Assembly: GCA_041844915.1 (NCBI GenBank)
Contig: JBGZBY010000114.1
Span: forward strand, 1-21,078
Source: W11650 sp041844915
GTDB taxonomy: Bacteria > Bacillota > Clostridia > Lachnospirales > Vallitaleaceae
Length of the DNA stretch: 21,078 bases
Direction: 5' to 3'
Both the position numbers and the translations under genes were made by a program. The stretch's first letter is position 1. Each line of letters opens with the position of its first letter. This document shows positions 14,264 to 20,949 of the stretch, piece by piece. Under the pieces are notes generated by a model, which saw only the letters and a list, made by a program, of their open reading frames with translations, made no database searches and was not told where the DNA came from.

Positions 14264-14860
14264 TTATTCTTCCGGCAAATTTGCCAGCAGCCTCTCCAGC
14301 ATTTCCCAAATTTGATCGATCCCCTCCTTGGTCAGCGCGGAAAAAGGAAAGAGCTCGCCGCTCTCTAATTTTAAGGTCTGCCGGATAAGCTTTAATGATC
14401 TTGCCTGCTGCTGCTTGCCCATTTTATCCATTTTTGTTGCAATCACTGCCGGCGCATAGCCAAAGGAGCGAATCCAATCCAGCATCTGCACATCATTCGC
14501 CGAAGGCTCATGCCTGCCGTCTACCAGCAGCAGTACCTGAAGCAGTGTCTGTCTGGTATGCAGATAATCGTCAATCATCTTTGCCCAGCGCTCCCGTTCC
14601 GCCTTCGATACCTTGGCATATCCATAACCGGGCAGGTCAACAAAATAAAGCAGCTCCTCCACCTGATAAAAATTAATGGTCTGGGTCTTTCCCGGCTGCG
14701 AGGAGGTTCTTGCCAGCGCCTTCCGGCGAAGCAGCGCATTGATCAGAGATGATTTTCCGACATTGGATTTTCCGGCAAAGGCGATTTCCGGCAAGCCAGT
14801 CTTTGGGTATTGCTCCTCCTTTACCCCCACCGCCGCTAATGAAGCGTTATGTACTATCAT
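14264..14860 (-). CDS. engB: Ribosome biogenesis GTPase EngB/YsxC (YihA)
   Basis: The 198-residue protein is the normal length for the family. The GTPase motifs are P-loop GKSNVGKSS (30-38), the G2 region SQPGKTQTINFY, DLPGYG (75-80), TKMDK (142-146) and a terminal FSALTKEG G5. It is needed for a late step of 50S subunit assembly and is usually essential. AAGGAAG lies 7 nt before the ATG. In many Firmicutes engB follows lon or clpX; here the next gene upstream on the same strand is ftsH, 640 nt away, another AAA protease. That gap holds its own extended -10 promoter and repeats. Confidence 0.96.
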   Translation of the reverse strand: MIVHNASLAAVGVKEEQYPKTGLPEIAFAGKSNVGKSSLINALLRRKALARTSSQPGKTQTINFYQVEELLYFVDLPGYGYAKVSKAERERWAKMIDDYLHTRQTLLQVLLLVDGRHEPSANDVQMLDWIRSFGYAPAVIATKMDKMGKQQQARSLKLIRQTLKLESGELFPFSALTKEGIDQIWEMLERLLANLPEE

Positions 14861-14898
14861 GGATTTACTTCCTTTCTATATTTATCATTATTCCCTAT

Positions 14899-14970
14899 CA
14901 AGATAGTTAGCCATCATTTGCCTATATTGAAAATTTATTTTCATATAGGCAAATGCAGCTAACTATCAAG
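14899..14970 (-). repeat. Palindromic repeat unit, copy near engB (identical to 20840-20911)
   Basis: This 72-nt unit, read on the minus strand, is identical to 20840-20911 on the plus strand. It is a near-perfect palindrome with outer arms GATAGTTAGC / GCTAACTATC, middle arms ATTTGCCTATAT / ATATAGGCAAAT and inner arms GAAAAT / ATTTTC. As RNA or single-stranded DNA it would form one long hairpin. Confidence 0.9.
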
Positions 14971-15034
14971 GTGACTTGCTGTATTTGCCCATGCCGAAAA
15001 CAAACTTTTACATAGGCAAATTTGGCAGTCTATC
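14971..15034 (-). repeat. Palindromic repeat unit, decayed partner of the engB copy
   Basis: It lies directly upstream, on the minus strand, of the intact unit. It starts GATAGACTGCC like the partner at 20775-20840 and keeps the middle arms ATTTGCCTATG / CATGGGCAAAT, but the outer arm on the engB side (AGCAAGTCACC) no longer pairs. Confidence 0.7.
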
Positions 15035-15248
15035 AAACACATTTTTCATTCCATCTGGGATTTAGTGCTGTTTCTCGCTTTCTTTCAACCTCCTCTGCGC
15101 CAAAAAGGAGGTGACTTTCCAGTACTTGCCTTTCCTCTAGGGCATTTCAGACTCAGTTTCAGCCCAGCCAGTGCTTTGCAGCATTCCCTGACGCAAGGAA
15201 AAAGGCTTTTCATCTCTTAATAGCTGGCATCTCGGCATTTTCCTAGAT

Positions 15249-15297
15249 AAAAAAAGCTACCTATCACAAGAAATGTATTTCATGCAATAGATAACTT
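15249..15297 (-). terminator. Terminator-like hairpin ending the candidate small RNA
   Basis: A ten-base-pair AT-rich stem with an internal GAAAT/ATTTC pairing in the loop is followed on the minus strand by seven T. The stem is weak in GC, so efficiency is uncertain. Confidence 0.5.
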
Positions 15298-15355
15298 TTA
15301 AGGAGAAGGTATTTTGTTTTTGGGGTAGTAAAAACTTAATACTCTATTGAGGTAT
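15249..15355 (-). ncRNA. Candidate small RNA of about 105 nt
   Basis: On the minus strand an extended -10 (TGCTATAAT, 15362-15370) would start a transcript near 15355. It would end at a terminator-like hairpin: AGTTATCTAT (15287-15296) pairs with ATAGGTAGCT (15255-15264) allowing two G-U pairs, followed by a run of seven T. The transcript has no reading frame with a ribosome site. It carries CCTTCTCCTTAAAA just before the hairpin, complementary to a Shine-Dalgarno sequence. It does not match an RNA family I recognise. It could also be an attenuated leader for engB. Confidence 0.45.
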
Positions 15356-15361
15356 GAATGT

Positions 15362-15370
15362 ATTATAGCA
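15362..15370 (-). promoter_or_regulatory. Extended -10 promoter upstream of engB / candidate small RNA
   Basis: It reads TGCTATAAT on the minus strand, a perfect extended -10. No good -35 is seen at 17 nt. It lies about 500 nt before engB and 132 nt after the ftsH stop. Confidence 0.55.
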
Positions 15371-15501
15371 TTCTTCCCCGCAAAAGTCTGCCCAAACTTT
15401 TTGAAATTCCGAAAATTAATTTGAGCATTTTTTAAAACTGCCTAAATTATGAACAAATCCCGTTTTTATTTATCCATTCTTTTATTAATTCTGCCAAAGC
15501 G

Positions 15502-17460
15502 TCAGCTTCCTCTTTTTTCCTCTCCAAAGCTCTGCTCCTGCCGGCCGCCGAATTCACCGCTCCTGCTTGCTTCCTCTGCCTGACGTAAAGCCTCCGTCTG
15601 CTCTCGGAGAGAGGTCTGCTCCTCCTCTTCCTCCTTCGGCAAGCGGTCGCCAAAGAGAGCAATAAACTCCTCGCGGTACACCTTTTCCTTACGAATCAGC
15701 ATCTCCGCTGTCGTATGCAGAACATCAATATATTTCTCCAAAATATCGGTCGCCTGCTGATATGCGTCGGTGACAATGCGTTTGATTTCCTCGTCAATCA
15801 ATCCGGCAATATTTTCTCCGTAATTGCGGGTATGTCCCCAATCTCGTCCGATAAATACCTCGTCTTCATCTTCCCCTAGCAGAATCGGGCCGATTACTTC
15901 ACTCATACCATAGCGTACAACCATATTGCGGGCAATCTTCGTTGCTCTTTCAATATCGTTGGACGCGCCGGTAGTAATGTCGCCTAAAATTAGCGCCTCC
16001 GCCGCTCTGCCGCCCAGCAAGGCAACAATCTCCTGCTCCATCTTCGACTTGGTCAGATACATCTCGTCCTTTTTCGGCATCGGCATAGTATAGCCGCCGG
16101 CAAAGCCGGTCGGAATAATAGAAATACTGTGTACCGAATCAATATGCGGCAGAACCTGATGAATGATGGCATGCCCCGCCTCATGATAGGCGGTAATCTT
16201 CTTTTCCTTTTCACTGATGATACGGGAACGCTTTTCTGTACCGATTCCCACCTTGACAAAGGCCTCCCGCAGATTGTCCTGACTGATGATGCGCGAACCC
16301 TTGCGGGCAGCAAAAATTGCCGCTTCATTCAACAAATTCTCCAGATCCGCTCCAGTAAAGCCCGCCGTCGTTCTGGCAACCTCTTTTAAATCTACGGTGT
16401 CCGACAAGGGCTTTCCCTTGGCATGTACCTTAAGGATTTCTTCTCTGCCCTTGACATCCGGCCTTCCTACCATAACCTGTCGGTCAAAGCGCCCCGGACG
16501 AAGCAGCGCCGGATCCAGAATATCAACCCGATTGGTGGCGGCAATAATAATTACGCCTTCATTGATTCCAAAGCCGTCCATCTCGACCAACAGCTGATTG
16601 AGCGTCTGCTCCCTTTCGTCATGGCCTCCGCCCAGACCGGCTCCGCGCCTGCGTCCGACGGCGTCAATCTCGTCGATAAATACAATACAAGGCGAGCTTT
16701 TTTTCGCTTCATCAAATAAATCCCGAACGCGGGAAGCACCCACACCAACAAACATTTCTACAAAGTCCGAACCGGAAATGCTGAAAAACGGTACCTTGGC
16801 TTCTCCGGCTACCGCCTTTGCCAAAAGCGTTTTTCCGGTACCCGGAGGACCCACTAGCAAAACTCCCTTGGGAATACGCGCGCCCAGTTCAGAAAATTTC
16901 TGGGGATTCATCAGGAATTCCACAATTTCCTTTAAATCCTCCTTTTCCTCCTCCAGACCCGCTACATCCAGAAAGGTTACCTTTTTATCCTTATCGCTGG
17001 ATTTTTTGGCTCGGCTCCTGCCGAAGGACATAATCTTCGAGCCGCCTCCGCCCTGCGCCTGACTCATGACAAAAATAAGCAAAAACAGCACGGAAACCAA
17101 AATCATCACCATCGGCACCATGTTCCAGAATTGGCTGGGCTTTTGCACCTCTGCCATATAGGCGTTGACATTTTTAGCCAGCATCTCTTTTTCAAATTCC
17201 TGCGTATTGGGCAAATTGATCTCTGCCCTTGCCATCGTCGGATCCTTGAAATAGATGATCGCCTTACCGGTTGGCACATATTCGTTCGGATAAATGATTA
17301 CCTTCACTACCTTGCCGCCCTCAATATCTCTGGCCAGCTCCATTTGTCCATAATTAATCTCATTTACTGATGTCTGGGTTGATTGCGCAAAATAAGCGGC
17401 GGCAAACAGCACTACCAGCAATATCGCGTAAAAACCGAACCCACGTAAGTTTTTATTCAC
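15502..17460 (-). CDS. ftsH: ATP-dependent zinc metalloprotease FtsH
   Basis: This 652-residue membrane protease has a first membrane segment at about 9-26, an extracytoplasmic domain to about 111, and a second membrane segment at about 113-134. The AAA module follows, with Walker A GPPGTGKT (204-211), Walker B IVFIDEID (259-266) and the second region of homology around AATNRVDILDPALLRPGRFD. The zinc peptidase has HEAGH at 426-430 and the distal Asp in ASNDIERAT. It degrades misfolded membrane and regulatory proteins as a hexamer. The start codon is GTG with AAGGAG 6 nt upstream. It follows hpt by 74 nt, the same hpt-ftsH order as in Bacillus. The C-terminal tail is acidic and variable. It stops just after an A6 run, and the +1 frame continues in a protein-like way to 15447. 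Confidence 0.97.
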   Translation of the reverse strand: MNKNLRGFGFYAILLVVLFAAAYFAQSTQTSVNEINYGQMELARDIEGGKVVKVIIYPNEYVPTGKAIIYFKDPTMARAEINLPNTQEFEKEMLAKNVNAYMAEVQKPSQFWNMVPMVMILVSVLFLLIFVMSQAQGGGGSKIMSFGRSRAKKSSDKDKKVTFLDVAGLEEEKEDLKEIVEFLMNPQKFSELGARIPKGVLLVGPPGTGKTLLAKAVAGEAKVPFFSISGSDFVEMFVGVGASRVRDLFDEAKKSSPCIVFIDEIDAVGRRRGAGLGGGHDEREQTLNQLLVEMDGFGINEGVIIIAATNRVDILDPALLRPGRFDRQVMVGRPDVKGREEILKVHAKGKPLSDTVDLKEVARTTAGFTGADLENLLNEAAIFAARKGSRIISQDNLREAFVKVGIGTEKRSRIISEKEKKITAYHEAGHAIIHQVLPHIDSVHSISIIPTGFAGGYTMPMPKKDEMYLTKSKMEQEIVALLGGRAAEALILGDITTGASNDIERATKIARNMVVRYGMSEVIGPILLGEDEDEVFIGRDWGHTRNYGENIAGLIDEEIKRIVTDAYQQATDILEKYIDVLHTTAEMLIRKEKVYREEFIALFGDRLPKEEEEEQTSLREQTEALRQAEEASRSGEFGGRQEQSFGEEKRGS

Positions 17461-17534
17461 CGATTACTCCTTTCTAAAGCGGAGCCCTGCTTTGTCAGAA
17501 ATATCCTCCATCCCCGAAAAACAAGCCCCTTGGT

Positions 17535-18056
17535 TTATTCCTCGACCATTTCTCCAATATATGGTAAATTCCGATATTTTTGCATATAGTCCAGACCATA
17601 GCCCAGCACAAAAAAATCTTCAATCTTAAATCCGCAATAAGCCACATCAATTTTTATTACACGCCGTGGCTCTTTATCCAGCAGCGCCGCCAGCCGAATG
17701 GATTTCGGATTTCTTTTTTCGAGAATCTCCATTAAATAATGAAGCGTTCTGCCCGAGTCAATGATATCCTCAATAACCAACACATGCTTGCCTTCGATGC
17801 TGCCATCCAAATCCTTAACAATCTTGACGATACCGGTGCTCTCCAACTGATCCTCATAGCTACTGACCGCCATAAAGTCAACGGTTACAGGACAAGTCAG
17901 CTCCTTGGCAAGATCGCTCATGAACATAAATGCTCCCTTTAAAATACAGACCAAATGAACGCCAGTTTCAGCATAATCCGCGCTGATCTGCTTGCCCAGC
18001 TCTTTGATTCTGGTTTCTACTTCCTGTCTTGATATTCTTTCCTTAATCCTTGACAC
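17535..18056 (-). CDS. hpt: Hypoxanthine phosphoribosyltransferase
   Basis: The 173-residue purine salvage enzyme converts hypoxanthine or guanine with PRPP to IMP or GMP. The PRPP-binding signature VLVIEDIIDSGRTL is at 92-105, the loop LKGAFMF is at 39-45, and the C-terminal DFFVLGYGLDYMQKYRNLPYIG is typical of the bacterial enzyme. The start is GTG at 18056, with a GGAGG-like site (GGGAGGACAGG) upstream. Its first 40 nt overlap the end of tilS, so the two are translationally coupled, as tilS-hprT are in Bacillus. Confidence 0.95.
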   Translation of the reverse strand: MSRIKERISRQEVETRIKELGKQISADYAETGVHLVCILKGAFMFMSDLAKELTCPVTVDFMAVSSYEDQLESTGIVKIVKDLDGSIEGKHVLVIEDIIDSGRTLHYLMEILEKRNPKSIRLAALLDKEPRRVIKIDVAYCGFKIEDFFVLGYGLDYMQKYRNLPYIGEMVEE

Positions 18057-19474
18057 TTTCCTGTCCTCCCTAAGATGGTTAATTCTAAATAATTTTTTGT
18101 CGCCTCCGTTACACGATACGGATAGCCTACTCTATATCCGACTGCCCACAGAATCTCGCTGCCAGCCGCAAGCACCGGTACTCGGCTCCGCTTCTCTCTT
18201 GCCAGCTTTTGATCTGCCAAAAGATCCTTCAATCGCTTTTTCCTGCCTTGCCGGTCAATCCGAATATAGTCCTCCGGCAGAGGATGTCGCAAAACAGCTT
18301 CCGCTGGTAAAAAATCCATGTCAAACACCTGCGACCATTTTTTCTGATCTCTTTTTTCCGGCCTTTGCTCAAGAATTCTGGCGCAAAATACAAAACCCTC
18401 AATTATTTTAATATACCTTTTCCGTCCGGATATGTCAAGCCTAAGCGGAAAAAACTCTGTATTTTTCACCGTTTTTTCACGCGGCCAAGGCTCTCCCTCC
18501 TGTCGAAAAAAAATCAAATCTCCGGCTTCCTTTTTTACCTGCCAGCCGCCGATCAGATCCTCCCGCTTCCCGTTTTCTTTCTCCAAAAGGGAAACCGCTC
18601 TGGCGATATGCGTACTCTCCAGATCGGCGGTATTTCCCTTCGCTTCCTGAACCGCCCGCCGAATCAACAGTCGCTGCAAAAAAACCGAAAGCCGCTTCAG
18701 CCTATCTCCCGCCAATCTCAGACCATCCGCCTCTCGGTAAGCAAGCTGTTCAAATTCCTGCTCTGTCTGCTCCTGCAAATAAAGCTGTAAATCCTGCATT
18801 TGCTTCGCATTTTCCGTCAGGGTCTGCACCAAATTGGGGTTAAAATGGGTCTGCAAATAGGGCAGCAGCTCATGTCGAATCCGATTGCGCCGATATTGCC
18901 TGTCCTCATTGGAGGAATCCTCCCGCCACGCAATATTTTCTTTTTGCAAATAATCCTTAATTTCCTCCTTGGACGCCAGCAGCAAGGGGCGAATATAGAT
19001 CCCGTTTTGCGGCTTCATTCCGCAAAGGCCGTCTACCCCGCTCCCCCGCAGAAAATGTTGAAGCACGGTTTCCGCCTGATCTTTGGCATGATGCGCTAAG
19101 GCCACCTTGTCAAAGCCGCTTTCCGCTCTTTCTTGAAAAGCCAAATAGCGCAGCTTTCTGGCTGCCGTTTCTATGGACAGCTTTTGCTGCTTTGCCGTTT
19201 CTCTGACATTGACCGCCCGGATGCTTAAGCGGCAGTCGTATCTTTCCGCCCATTCCCTGACAAAAGCCTCTTCCGCCAGGCTTTCCTCGCCCCGAAGATT
19301 ATGCTGAATATAAAGAAGCTCCAGAGAAAATCCCAGCTCTCTCCGAAGCTCCGCCAAAGCATGACACAGTGCCGCGCTGTCGCTTCCGCCGGAAAATCCT
19401 GCTAAGATCCTTTCTCCCGGCTGAATCAGCTGCGCGGCTATAATTCTTTGCTGAATTGTTTTTGGCTTTTCCAT
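18017..19474 (-). CDS. tilS: tRNA(Ile)-lysidine synthase
   Basis: The 485-residue protein has the PP-loop ATP pyrophosphatase motif SGGSDS at 28-33, then YIQHNLRGEES and HHAKDQAETVLQHFLRGSG, which are characteristic of TilS, and RRNRIRHELLPYL before the C-terminal tRNA-binding domains. It puts lysine on C34 of the CAU anticodon of an isoleucine tRNA, making it read AUA, and is normally essential. The C-terminal domain is full length. AAGGA lies about 9 nt before the ATG. It sits between divIC (63 nt) and hpt (40-nt overlap), in the conserved divIC-tilS-hprT-ftsH order. The spoIIE gene that often lies between divIC and tilS is absent. Confidence 0.95.
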   Translation of the reverse strand: MEKPKTIQQRIIAAQLIQPGERILAGFSGGSDSAALCHALAELRRELGFSLELLYIQHNLRGEESLAEEAFVREWAERYDCRLSIRAVNVRETAKQQKLSIETAARKLRYLAFQERAESGFDKVALAHHAKDQAETVLQHFLRGSGVDGLCGMKPQNGIYIRPLLLASKEEIKDYLQKENIAWREDSSNEDRQYRRNRIRHELLPYLQTHFNPNLVQTLTENAKQMQDLQLYLQEQTEQEFEQLAYREADGLRLAGDRLKRLSVFLQRLLIRRAVQEAKGNTADLESTHIARAVSLLEKENGKREDLIGGWQVKKEAGDLIFFRQEGEPWPREKTVKNTEFFPLRLDISGRKRYIKIIEGFVFCARILEQRPEKRDQKKWSQVFDMDFLPAEAVLRHPLPEDYIRIDRQGRKKRLKDLLADQKLAREKRSRVPVLAAGSEILWAVGYRVGYPYRVTEATKNYLELTILGRTGKCQGLRKEYQDRK

Positions 19475-19537
19475 GGAATGGAGTCCTTTTCCTGAATACT
19501 ATAATTAATCCCTGCTGCAAAGAGAGCCTTTTGGTGC

Positions 19538-19819
19538 TTATTCCTTCTTGATAATATAGACCTCTTCTCCGTCCTTAATTAGATTAAATTCCTCTCTGGC
19601 CTTTTCCTCCACAAAGGCATCCGAGCCCATATATTTTTCATATTCCCGAAGCTTCAGATTCTTCTCGTTTTCCTCCAGTATCTTTCCTCGCAAAGCCTCC
19701 GCCTCTCCCTGTTTTTCATTGTACTGGTGAAAGAGATTCACCAGCTGAAAGCCTGCCGCCGCAACCAATACACTGATCACAAACAAAATATATATTTTTG
19801 ATCTTCTGATTCTTTCCAT
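19538..19819 (-). CDS. divIC: Septum formation initiator family protein (DivIC/FtsB type)
   Basis: This 93-residue bitopic membrane protein has a short basic cytoplasmic head (MERIRRSK), one membrane segment at about 9-27, a coiled coil at about 30-60, and the family's C-terminal block EEKAREEFNLIKDGEEVYI. It acts in the divisome with FtsL and DivIB/FtsQ. It starts 3 nt after the stop of the S4-domain gene rqcP, the neighbour typical of divIC in Firmicutes. GGAGAAGAATAAGAG supplies the ribosome site inside the end of rqcP. The yabP and yabQ genes that separate the two in spore formers are missing. Confidence 0.9.
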   Translation of the reverse strand: MERIRRSKIYILFVISVLVAAAGFQLVNLFHQYNEKQGEAEALRGKILEENEKNLKLREYEKYMGSDAFVEEKAREEFNLIKDGEEVYIIKKE

Positions 19820-19822
19820 CTC

Positions 19823-20074
19823 TTATTCTTCTCCCGATAAATATCGAATCATTTCTCCGGCTTCTTCCTTGCGAATTACATTACTGATGGACAGCACCTC
19901 GACCCTCACGCTTTTTTGCCCAAAGCCGATCTCTATAATATCGCCGAGCTTGACCTCCTCGGACGGCTTTACCACCTTGTCGTTGATCTTTACTCTCCCG
20001 GCGGCTGCCGCCTCATTGGCCACCGTCCGGCGCTTAATCAATCGAGATACCTTTAAAAACTTATCTATTCTCAT
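19823..20074 (-). CDS. rqcP: S4-domain RNA-binding protein RqcP (YabO/Hsp15-like)
   Basis: The 83-residue protein is almost entirely an S4 domain: MRIDKFLKVSRLIKRRTVANEA at its start, followed by GRVKINDKVVKPSEEVKLGDIIEI. This is the size and sequence pattern of RqcP, which binds the 50S subunit and the peptidyl-tRNA and works with RqcH to add alanine tails to stalled chains. AGGAAGGAAG precedes the ATG. It is followed by divIC after 3 nt and preceded by hup, a common clostridial order. Confidence 0.92.
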   Translation of the reverse strand: MRIDKFLKVSRLIKRRTVANEAAAAGRVKINDKVVKPSEEVKLGDIIEIGFGQKSVRVEVLSISNVIRKEEAGEMIRYLSGEE

Positions 20075-20285
20075 TCTTCCTTCCTATCTGCCCGGTCAAA
20101 GCCGAGCCAAATCCCTCCGTCCGCAAGCGGAGCTATCGGAAATCATCAAAAATCCGATTTCCTTCCTTAATAAAAGCCGACTGTCCTGCCACAAGACCTG
20201 TATTTATGCCGGCTGCCGAATCCACCGATCCTTCCACCTAAAGTCCCGCCGCAATCCCTGCCAGCTTCCTCCGCTTACAAAAGAC

Positions 20286-20316
20286 AAAAGACCTATCCCA
20301 CTGGGCTAGATCTTTT
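20286..20316 (-). terminator. Terminator of hup
   Basis: AAAAGACCTATCCCA (20286-20300) pairs, with two mismatched or wobble positions, with TGGGCTAGATCTTTT (20302-20316). On the minus strand it is followed by a T-rich stretch that continues the U-run. It lies 24 nt after the hup stop. Confidence 0.75.
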
Positions 20317-20339
20317 GCTTCATATTACTTTTGGGATAC

Positions 20340-20642
20340 TTATTTCTTCTTTTTGGACTTCGGAGCCGGTACGTTAACAGCGTCCTTCAAAGCCTTACCA
20401 GCCTTGAATTTCGGAGCCTTAGAAGCCGGAATGGTGATCTGTTGCTTCGTTTGCGGATTGTGTCCTTTTCTTTCTTTTCTTTCAGCAACTTCAAAATTAC
20501 CGAAGCCAACCAGTTGTACCTTGCCACCCTTTGTTAATTCTTCAGTAACAACATCCATAAAAGCCTTTAACGCTTTTTCCGAATCCTTTTTACTCAGTTC
20601 CGCCTTCTCTGCAATTGCGCTAACTAATTCCGCTTTGTTCAT
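20340..20642 (-). CDS. hup: HU-family DNA-binding protein
   Basis: The 100-residue histone-like protein compacts and bends DNA as a dimer. The N-terminal helices (MNKAELVSAIAEKAELSKKD) and the signature GFGNFEVAERKERKGHNPQT at 47-66, forming the DNA-clasping arms, are intact. A lysine-rich tail PAPKSKKKK extends it about ten residues beyond the usual 90, which is seen in some Clostridia and would add non-specific DNA affinity. AGGAGGAG stands 6 nt before the ATG. It has its own consensus promoter and terminator, so it is expected to be a highly expressed single-gene unit upstream of rqcP-divIC. Confidence 0.97.
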   Translation of the reverse strand: MNKAELVSAIAEKAELSKKDSEKALKAFMDVVTEELTKGGKVQLVGFGNFEVAERKERKGHNPQTKQQITIPASKAPKFKAGKALKDAVNVPAPKSKKKK

Positions 20643-20719
20643 TTAAACTCCTCCTGTACATACTGAAAACATTGAATAAATTATAACATTATCTAGAGCA
20701 GGTCTTGCTCCTTATACTA

Positions 20720-20748
20720 TTTATAACCGTTTCTTAGATATTTGTCAA
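20720..20748 (-). promoter_or_regulatory. Consensus sigma-A promoter of hup
   Basis: On the minus strand there is TTGACA (20743-20748), a 17-nt spacer and TATAAA (20720-20725), giving a leader of about 70 nt. Within the leader are a further TATAAT (20680-20685) with a poor -35 and a small hairpin GAGCA/TGCTC (20696-20710) that might modulate expression. Confidence 0.8.
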
Positions 20749-20774
20749 GTTTTTTCTTTATTTTTCCCGATTTT

Positions 20775-20840
20775 GATAGTCTGCCGAGTTTGCTTATACG
20801 AAAGTAAACTTTCGATATAGGCAAACATTAGCAGACTATC
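20775..20840 (+). repeat. Palindromic repeat unit, first of the right-hand pair
   Basis: A 66-nt near-perfect palindrome has outer arms GATAGTCTGC / GCAGACTATC, middle arms GTTTGC / GCAAAC and inner arms CGAAAGT / ACTTTCG. It shares its last base with the next unit at 20840. Confidence 0.88.
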
Positions 20841-20911
20841 TTGATAGTTAGCTGCATTTGCCTATATGAAAATAAATTTTCAATATAGGCAAATGATGGC
20901 TAACTATCTTG
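20840..20911 (+). repeat. Palindromic repeat unit, second of the right-hand pair (identical to 14899-14970)
   Basis: Seventy-two bases are identical to the minus strand of 14899-14970. Identity stops exactly where the terminal sequence of the right IS30-like element begins: CTATCTTG is followed by ATAGG in the engB copy but by GTAAATT here. Confidence 0.9.
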
Positions 20912-20933
20912 GTAAATTGCAATAGTAAATGTC
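20911..20933 (-). mobile_element. Terminal end of the right IS30-like element
   Basis: It is the exact inverse of 126-148 at the left edge (starting GGTAAATTGCAATAG on plus). It adjoins the palindromic unit without spacer and is followed by the 3' end of a transposase gene. Confidence 0.65.
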
Positions 20934-20949
20934 CTATTTAAATAAATTT

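Larger units (their letters stand above)
13985..14269. repeat. Tandem repeat, about 120-nt unit, 2.25 copies, each full copy carrying a terminator
   Basis: The units start with AATGTRCTTTTCTC at 13985, 14105 and about 14242. The first two are full and contain the same terminator hairpin, then CCTTC-GGTTAAGGC-TATTCTTTT. The third is cut off after about 28 nt. The first unit begins within the stop codon of the DUF4364 gene, and the third runs over the stop codon of engB on the other strand. Confidence 0.8.
14861..15501. other. Long noncoding region between ftsH and engB
   Basis: No conserved gene is seen. From the ftsH side on the minus strand it contains a possible frameshifted extension of ftsH (to 15447), an extended -10 promoter (15362-15370), a terminator-like hairpin (15249-15297), about 200 nt without clear features, and a pair of palindromic repeat units (15034 down to 14899) ending 38 nt before the engB start. 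Confidence 0.6.

Noticed and set aside
14899..15034. Palindromic repeats as integron attC sites
   Set aside because: The outer arms read GTTAGC first and GCTAAC last, the opposite of attC polarity, and there is no integrase or cassette gene.
15502..15520. Programmed -1 frameshift (dnaX-like) at the end of ftsH
   Set aside because: The A6G run is not in the required A_AAA_AAG phase, and the -1 frame does not give the protein-like tail; only +1 does.
14899..20911. Palindromic repeats as a CRISPR array
   Set aside because: There are only two units per site, directly adjacent without spacers, and no cas genes.
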